Source: SIG452 sp045540295
GTDB lineage: Bacteria; Bacillota; Clostridia; UMGS1840
Reading direction: 5' to 3'
DNA length: 46,884 nucleotides
Assembly: GCA_045540295.1 (NCBI GenBank)
Contig: JAZQGY010000024.1
Coordinates: 1 to 46,884 of the forward strand
Position numbers and translations under genes: made by a program. Under the pieces are notes generated by a model, which worked only from the letters and a program-made list of their open reading frames with translations, searched no databases and was not told the origin of the DNA. Shown here one piece after another: positions 42,461-46,884 of this stretch (position 1 is its first letter; every line of letters starts with the position of its first letter).

Positions 42461-44053
42461 TTACGGTCTTATCATAAAATCAGAAACGCCAGTGAATAGG
42501 TTCACTTGATCTGTCATCACAAAAATATCTTTTTGTTCATTTTCTTCAGAAATGTGAGCTCCAAATTCAGGAGGTGTTCCTTCCGCAGGAGGCATCGGCG
42601 GATGTTCTGCGTCAAATCTCGGCGGTTTCATACCATCCGGCATCTTCGGAGGCTCCCCGTCAAACTTCGGGGGTTCGCCGTCAAATTCCGGCGGTTTACC
42701 GTTGGGTCCTTTCCCAAAGGGCATATCTGAACCGTAGTACCCCTGCTTGACACCAAAAGTTTCTTCTGCTACCGTTTTACAATCATATAAACCGTTTTTC
42801 ATATCGCCTGAAAGAGTACCGCCCACATACACAGTGTACTCCCCTTCCTTTTGAAGGTTGGGAGAAGAAATAATTGCACCACGGTAATCTCTGCCTGTCA
42901 ATTCTTCTTCCATAGTCTGATACGAAAACACGATATTGCCGTCAGCATCTTTTATCACCAACGCACCGTCGGCATCCACATTCTTTTGAAATTGCAAATT
43001 CATAGTCACCTGACGGGAATCACTTTCCGGCCAATCCATAGTAGACCCTAAGGCAACCACGGTTCCGCCATTTACAAAAGAACCCATATCACTGTCTAAC
43101 CCTGCATCGGCAATGGGATTTGCATGAGACACAACAGTGCCGCCGTTTATCACCAGCCAACCGTTGGAATCAATGCCGTCCCCTTCTGCGCCAAGACCTG
43201 CCATAATGTAGAGATTTCCTCCGTTAATAGTGGTAACGGAAACACCGTCTTCATTGGTATTGATACCATCATTTTGCGAACGGATAGTAATATCGCCACC
43301 GTTAACGGTTAAATGAAGCTCGGTGTCCAGTCCTTCATTTTCGGCAATCAGTTCTAAACTTCCGGAACCGTCCACATTCATAGACATATAAGAATAAATA
43401 GCTCCGTCCTGTTTCCAAAGTTTCTTTTCATCTTCGCTGTCTTTAAAAATCTTTGCTACATAAGAACCGTTTACAACATTACGGCTTCCTTCTGCCAGCA
43501 CGATATTTGCCCCGGCTTTTTTGGTATCCGGCTCAGAGGTTGCGGTATCTGCTGACCAATCCTCGTCACATTCATACACATTTAAGAATAAAATGGCAGG
43601 AGCCACCGTGCAGGTAATATCTGCATTATCTAAAATAAGCTCTACCACCGCATCAGGATTTTCTTTGGCATTTTCACCTAAATCCACACGAATCTGACCT
43701 GCGGATAAGGTTCCGCTTAAGCAATAGGAACCTGGTTTTGTGATATTCACAACTCGATGACTATCAGCTTCTTCTTTGGTATGTTTATCGGTATCATCAC
43801 CCTCGCCGTAGGGATTCCCACCGGGATATACATTCACATCTTCGTAGTAGATAATATCATGGCTCACATACACATCCCCCGATTCTCCCACAACAGAATC
43901 GTTGTAAAGAATGTCATCATCAGAAAGAATAACAGTCTGCACCTTATCAAACCGAGTGCTTACGGGAACCTCAGTCTCCTGCAAATGGACACAACCACTC
44001 AATATTGTGACTGTGAACGTTAGTATCACAAGAATCGAAAAAAATCGTTTCAT
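42461..44053 (-). CDS. Cthe_2159/DUF4353-type carbohydrate-binding lipoprotein
   Basis: 530 residues. The lipoprotein signal MKRFFSILVILTFTVTILSGC is followed by repetitive beta-strand sequence (GSYCLSGTLSAGQIRVDLGENA, GGDITIRSQNDGINTNEDGVS, NGGNLYIMAGLGAEGDGID, NGGTVVS). This matches the right-handed beta-helix family whose studied member binds polygalacturonate. The C-terminus has a proline-rich tail with FDGEPPK-type repeats (about residues 455-500). The start at 44053 has AAAGGAGG 9 nt upstream; the frame is open to 44074. Probably surface-exposed pectin or acidic glycan binding. Confidence 0.87.
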   Translation of the reverse strand: MKRFFSILVILTFTVTILSGCVHLQETEVPVSTRFDKVQTVILSDDDILYNDSVVGESGDVYVSHDIIYYEDVNVYPGGNPYGEGDDTDKHTKEEADSHRVVNITKPGSYCLSGTLSAGQIRVDLGENAKENPDAVVELILDNADITCTVAPAILFLNVYECDEDWSADTATSEPDTKKAGANIVLAEGSRNVVNGSYVAKIFKDSEDEKKLWKQDGAIYSYMSMNVDGSGSLELIAENEGLDTELHLTVNGGDITIRSQNDGINTNEDGVSVTTINGGNLYIMAGLGAEGDGIDSNGWLVINGGTVVSHANPIADAGLDSDMGSFVNGGTVVALGSTMDWPESDSRQVTMNLQFQKNVDADGALVIKDADGNIVFSYQTMEEELTGRDYRGAIISSPNLQKEGEYTVYVGGTLSGDMKNGLYDCKTVAEETFGVKQGYYGSDMPFGKGPNGKPPEFDGEPPKFDGEPPKMPDGMKPPRFDAEHPPMPPAEGTPPEFGAHISEENEQKDIFVMTDQVNLFTGVSDFMIRP

Positions 44054-44144
44054 AGGATAACCCTCCTTTATCAAACATCATTTTATCAAAGGGATATGTC
44101 GGATTTATGAAAATCAGTTGAAAATACCGTGAACTTTAAATATT

Positions 44145-44963
44145 TTATACGTTGCGAATACCGAATCCTTCGTAAAATTTGCCGCCATCTTTTACAGTTT
44201 TCACAATCCAACGGGTTAACGAGGAGTTGCAGGGACGGTCTAAAATATTTTCTCTGGTGGAGCCGTTCCCAAAAATATGACGGATAATTTCATCAGATTC
44301 TTCCTGATTTACTACCTGAAAGAAATCAAAGAATTTCACAATATTGGAATCAGGTGACAGCACCGATTTCAACTGTTCATCAAACATCCAGGTGTGGCAT
44401 AAAAAGCAATCAAAATGATGCTCGGGAAAATGCTTTTTGAAAAAAGGAACTGCCCAATCAAAGGATTCCTGACAAGCTTCGGGCGTCATTGCGCCACCCT
44501 CAGGAATATGCACGGAAATATAAGTATCTCCGTTTTTAATATGAGTGCCGGGAATATCTCTCCAGGCGGTGGCAAGTTCAAATTCCAATCTGCCTAAGCG
44601 GAACAGTTTGCCGGAATAATAGGTACCCAACCAAAGCACCTCAAATGCAATGCCGAACACGCCTCCGGACTGCTTCAGATAGTCTTCTGCCCACAGTACC
44701 AGATCTTTCATGGTGTGTACAAAAATTTCTTCCGAAATTCCGCGGTCAGAATACCACTGTTTCAATTCTTCGCACAAGTATAAAAGCATCAGTATGTTTA
44801 ATTCCGCATCACCTTGGGGATCTAAAAGCTCGCTATAGCGTTCCAATACGCAGTTGTCAGGAACAGTTTTTCTGCTCACAAGATCTTCAAACAGTTTATC
44901 AAACTGTTTGGGAAACCCCAATTTTTCATACCATTTTCTTACAAGTTGCACTTTGATGTCCAT
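44145..44963 (-). CDS. Acyltransferase-domain protein (NAT_N/GNAT_C type)
   Basis: 272 residues. The N-terminal helical part is followed by a GNAT-like C-terminal half with FRLGRLEFELATAW, ISVHIPEGGAMTPEACQESFDWA and CHTWMFDEQLKSVL. These match the two-part family I know as NAT_N plus GNAT_C; substrates are not known. It shares an operon with a small unknown protein and an ElaA-type acetyltransferase, all downstream of the second hairpin-array leader. GGAGA precedes the ATG. Confidence 0.82.
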   Translation of the reverse strand: MDIKVQLVRKWYEKLGFPKQFDKLFEDLVSRKTVPDNCVLERYSELLDPQGDAELNILMLLYLCEELKQWYSDRGISEEIFVHTMKDLVLWAEDYLKQSGGVFGIAFEVLWLGTYYSGKLFRLGRLEFELATAWRDIPGTHIKNGDTYISVHIPEGGAMTPEACQESFDWAVPFFKKHFPEHHFDCFLCHTWMFDEQLKSVLSPDSNIVKFFDFFQVVNQEESDEIIRHIFGNGSTRENILDRPCNSSLTRWIVKTVKDGGKFYEGFGIRNV

Positions 44964-44974
44964 ATGTTTCTCCT

Positions 44975-45265
44975 TTATTGTTCTAAATGATGTTTTTCAT
45001 TGGAAACCGCAATATTGATACGTGCTTTGGACGGTTTCTGCGCTGTATAAATGACCTCAACCCTGCTTCCTTCCGCAGGCACAGAAGCTTTCGCAGGAAT
45101 CCATTTCCGTTTCACATAAGTTTTTCCGTTGACCGTGTAATTTACCTTGATGATATGAGGAAAAAAAGCTCCATCCAATGCATGACGTCTCGTTGGTTTG
45201 GTGTTCACCTTAAGCCACCATTGCTTGGAAACACCAATCACTGTCCCCATCGTTTTCTGTTGCAT
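44975..45265 (-). CDS. Small hypothetical protein
   Basis: 96 residues, not recognised. Basic, beta-rich sequence with MGTVIGVSKQWWLKVNTK, HIIKVNYTVNGKTYVKRKWI and VEVIYTAQKPSKARI; it resembles the DUF3592-like small extracytoplasmic folds but lacks a signal peptide. The ATG at 45265 has GGAGG 5 nt upstream, so the in-frame ATG at 45292 is rejected. It lies between two acetyltransferase-type genes. Confidence 0.7.
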   Translation of the reverse strand: MQQKTMGTVIGVSKQWWLKVNTKPTRRHALDGAFFPHIIKVNYTVNGKTYVKRKWIPAKASVPAEGSRVEVIYTAQKPSKARINIAVSNEKHHLEQ

Positions 45266-45288
45266 AACGTCCTCCTCGGCTGATGATA

Positions 45289-45720
45289 TCACAGCAGTTT
45301 CTCCATGGATATATGAATTACGCCCTCTTCCAGAAACTCATCGGAAACAGCGTAGAAACCAAGCTTTTGATAAAAGCCTGCAGCCTGCTTTTGCGCATGA
45401 AGACTGATTTTTTTACAAGCAAAGTGCTTTTTGATTGCCTCCATACTCTGTAGCATTAATTCCATGCCCAAACCTTTTTTGTGTTCCAGGGTTAATACCC
45501 GTCCTACCGATACCACTTCCGGCTCTGAACAAAACGCCCGCAAATATGCTGTAACACGATTACCGTCATAAAAAAAACAATGAAGGCTTTTATAATCCAC
45601 ATCATCTAAATCCTGACAAATAATATGCTGTTCCAATAAGAAAATCTCTGCCCTGGATTTGATAATTTCGTATAATTCTTCTAAAGAAAGCTCGGAAAAG
45701 CTTTTCGCAATCAATTTCAT
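45289..45720 (-). CDS. GNAT-family N-acetyltransferase, ElaA-like
   Basis: 143 residues. LYEIIKSRAEIFLLEQHIICQDLDDVD and the acetyl-CoA loop VGRVLTLEHKKGLGMELM, then LHAQKQAAGFYQKLGF, are typical of ElaA. The start at 45720 has GGAGGG 6 nt upstream. First gene of the operon led by the hairpin array. Acceptor substrate unknown. Confidence 0.9.
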   Translation of the reverse strand: MKLIAKSFSELSLEELYEIIKSRAEIFLLEQHIICQDLDDVDYKSLHCFFYDGNRVTAYLRAFCSEPEVVSVGRVLTLEHKKGLGMELMLQSMEAIKKHFACKKISLHAQKQAAGFYQKLGFYAVSDEFLEEGVIHISMEKLL

Positions 45721-45757
45721 TGTACCCTCCATCCAGAGAAAAACTCTTATATGATGA

Positions 45758-46090
45758 GATTGCCTTAATGCACCGTCAGGTGCAATTCATGAGTCAAAGA
45801 CTCCATTCACGAAACTGCAAGTTTCAATTCATGCCCAAGGCAATTCATTGAGTTTGCACTGCAAACTCATTATATAATTAGGTGATAGAAAAGATGTACC
45901 TTGTTTTTTTATGAATTGACAACTTCGTTGTCATGAATCGGCTAAAGCCATGAATTGTTGCTACCGCAACATGAATTGAATTGCCTATATAATGCATGAA
46001 GTGTAATTCATGAGCCGCAGGCTCAATTCATGAAATCGCAGATTTCAATTCATGACGAAGGCAATTCATTGAGTTTGCTTTGCAAACTTA
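45758..46090 (-). repeat. Hairpin-array leader of the elaA operon (family copies B and C)
   Basis: 333 bp of hairpins separated by the pentamer ATTCA (plus-strand reading). Copy B (45758-45869): outer GATTGCC/GGCAATTC, arms TGCACC/GGTGCA, GAGTC/GACTC, GAAACT/AGTTTC, then GAGTTTGC/GCAAACTC. Inverted units follow (45911-45970, spacer TGAAT): TGACAAC/GTTGTCA, GGC/GCC, TGTTGC/GCAACA. Copy C (about 45976-46090): outer GAATTGCC/GGCAATTC, a degenerate first arm, GAGCC/GGCTC, GAAATC/GATTTC, then AGTTTGC/GCAAACT. Arm order matches element A1 at 21668-21784, with stems changed on both sides. No ORF. Confidence 0.85.
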
Positions 46091-46118
46091 TTATATCACA
46101 AAAGAAGAGAAATGGCAA
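46090..46118 (-). promoter_or_regulatory. Promoter of the elaA operon
   Basis: TTGCCA (46113-46118), 17-bp spacer, extended -10 TGATATAAT (TATAAT at 46090-46095) on the minus strand. Same layout and T-rich spacer as the promoter at 21954-21982. The predicted leader to elaA is about 363 nt. Confidence 0.7.
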
Positions 46119-46198
46119 TATTAGAATTTCTCCTTTCTGTTTTATCAAGGCTTTTGTTCCGCAAATAAGTCATTTCTATTAATTTTTTCTTTTTTTTA

Positions 46199-46227
46199 TT
46201 GAAAAAATTAAAATTGTTTTGTATAAT
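46199..46227 (+). promoter_or_regulatory. Promoter of the D,D-carboxypeptidase gene
   Basis: TTGAAA (46199-46204), 17-bp spacer, TATAAT (46222-46227), plus strand, with a short leader to the ATG at 46265. Confidence 0.8.
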
Positions 46228-46264
46228 AGAATAAATAATACTATATTTTAATTGGAGAAAATAA

Positions 46265-46884
46265 ATGAAGAAAAAGATTTTTACTCTTGCCATTGTGATA
46301 ATGTTATGTATCACCTTAACCTATCAGATTTTTGCAACCTCGAGGATGCATCAGCTACAGTCTGCTCAGGCAACCTCTTCCTCGGGAAAGAAAACAATAG
46401 TGATGGAAAACGAATCCATGAATCCGCCCTCTTTGCGTTATTGTGATGCGGCATTGCTTGTTGATCTGAATTCCGGAAGAATTCTTTATGGAAAAAACAG
46501 CAAAAAACGAATCTATCCTGCAAGCACAACAAAGATAATGACCGCCATTCTTGCCATTGAAATGGGAGATTTTGATGAGGTGGTCTCTGCAAGTGAAAAA
46601 GCCATTGAACCCATTACCATGTATGATTCTCAGATTGGTATCCTGATTGGCGAAAAATTGACCCTTGAGCAATTGGTTCACGCCATGATGATTCCCTCTG
46701 CTAATGATGCTGCTAACGTGGTCGCCGTGCATCTTGCAGGCTCTATCGATGCCTTTGCAGAGCTTATGAACCAAAAAGCAAAAGAGTTAAATCTAAAAAA
46801 CACACACTTTGTAACACCGCATGGGCTTGATAATCCAGAGCATTATACAACAGCAATGGAGCTGGCTAAAATTGCAGACTATGC
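46265..46884 (+). CDS. D-alanyl-D-alanine carboxypeptidase (PBP5/DacF-type), 5' part
   Basis: 206 codons to the window edge, no stop. A signal or anchor segment (about residues 4-24) is followed by the S11 peptidase domain: DAALLVDLNSGRILYGKN, the SxxK motif in PASTTKIM, the SxN motif in PSANDAANVV, and THFVTPHGLDN. It trims the terminal D-Ala from peptidoglycan stem peptides. TGGAG lies 8 nt upstream of the ATG. The KTG motif and C-terminal domain lie beyond the right edge. In spore formers the family includes DacF and DacB; which one cannot be told. Confidence 0.93.
   Translation, partial: MKKKIFTLAIVIMLCITLTYQIFATSRMHQLQSAQATSSSGKKTIVMENESMNPPSLRYCDAALLVDLNSGRILYGKNSKKRIYPASTTKIMTAILAIEMGDFDEVVSASEKAIEPITMYDSQIGILIGEKLTLEQLVHAMMIPSANDAANVVAVHLAGSIDAFAELMNQKAKELNLKNTHFVTPHGLDNPEHYTTAMELAKIADY

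Noticed and set aside
45758..46090. CRISPR array
   Set aside because: The constant part is only 5 nt and the variable parts are palindromes of unequal length; no cas genes are present.

Overview
The window looks like a chromosomal segment of a low-GC, strictly anaerobic, spore-forming member of the Clostridia (Bacillota). The evidence is spoIVB (sporulation checkpoint protease), a single-chain pyruvate:ferredoxin oxidoreductase, an Etf/lactate-dehydrogenase set of the electron-bifurcating type, a T-box leader, AGGAGG-type ribosome binding sites and many TTGACA/TATAAT promoters with exactly 17-bp spacers. Nearly all genes are on the minus strand. The plus-strand exceptions are an AraC-type regulator tail (left edge), rpsT, and a D,D-carboxypeptidase running off the right edge.

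Layout. 1-6 kb: regulator tail, spoIVB, a small unknown ORF, dus and valS, then the divergent rpsT with a folded leader. 6-9.5 kb: operon yitT-like / aldo-keto reductase / cupin / CLC transporter. 9.6-11.9 kb: an AT-rich three-gene island (HAD phosphatase, 2TM+GAF-like protein, 4TM protein) bracketed by two near-identical terminator-plus-promoter modules. 12-15.5 kb: nifJ. 15.7-21.6 kb: a six-gene operon with a GH13 glucosidase, zinc ribbon, YgjV-like membrane protein, histidine phosphatase, D-2-hydroxyacid dehydrogenase and an SLH-anchored substrate-binding protein. Its roughly 360-nt 5' UTR is built from hairpins. 22-36 kb: a long co-directional run of xpt, a BMP-type nucleoside ABC transporter (4 genes), two esterases and a sugar isomerase, EtfB/EtfA/D-lactate dehydrogenase, an orphan EutH-type permease, and alanine dehydrogenase with its own promoter. 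36-39.7 kb: alpha-galactosidase, second YgjV protein, alpha/beta hydrolase. 39.8-42.4 kb: a T-box leader controlling a fused XRE-HTH/cupin/acyl-CoA synthetase. 42.5-45.7 kb: a pectin-binding-like lipoprotein and an operon with two acetyltransferase-family proteins, again preceded by a roughly 360-nt hairpin-array leader. 46.2 kb onward: D-alanyl-D-alanine carboxypeptidase.

Biologically the segment reads as an anaerobic carbon-scavenging region. It covers nucleoside and oligosaccharide/pectin use, lactate oxidation to pyruvate, then pyruvate to acetyl-CoA (PFOR) or alanine (Ald). The observations most worth follow-up are: (1) two operon leaders of almost equal length (about 360 nt) made of covarying hairpins joined by a constant ATTCA/TGAAT pentamer and headed by the same promoter type; (2) a tRNA-sensing T-box driving an acyl-CoA synthetase that carries its own DNA-binding and cupin domains; (3) terminators whose 3' arm supplies the -35 box of the next promoter; (4) the repeat-flanked AT-rich island.

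All calls come from reading the sequence. No database search or folding program was run.
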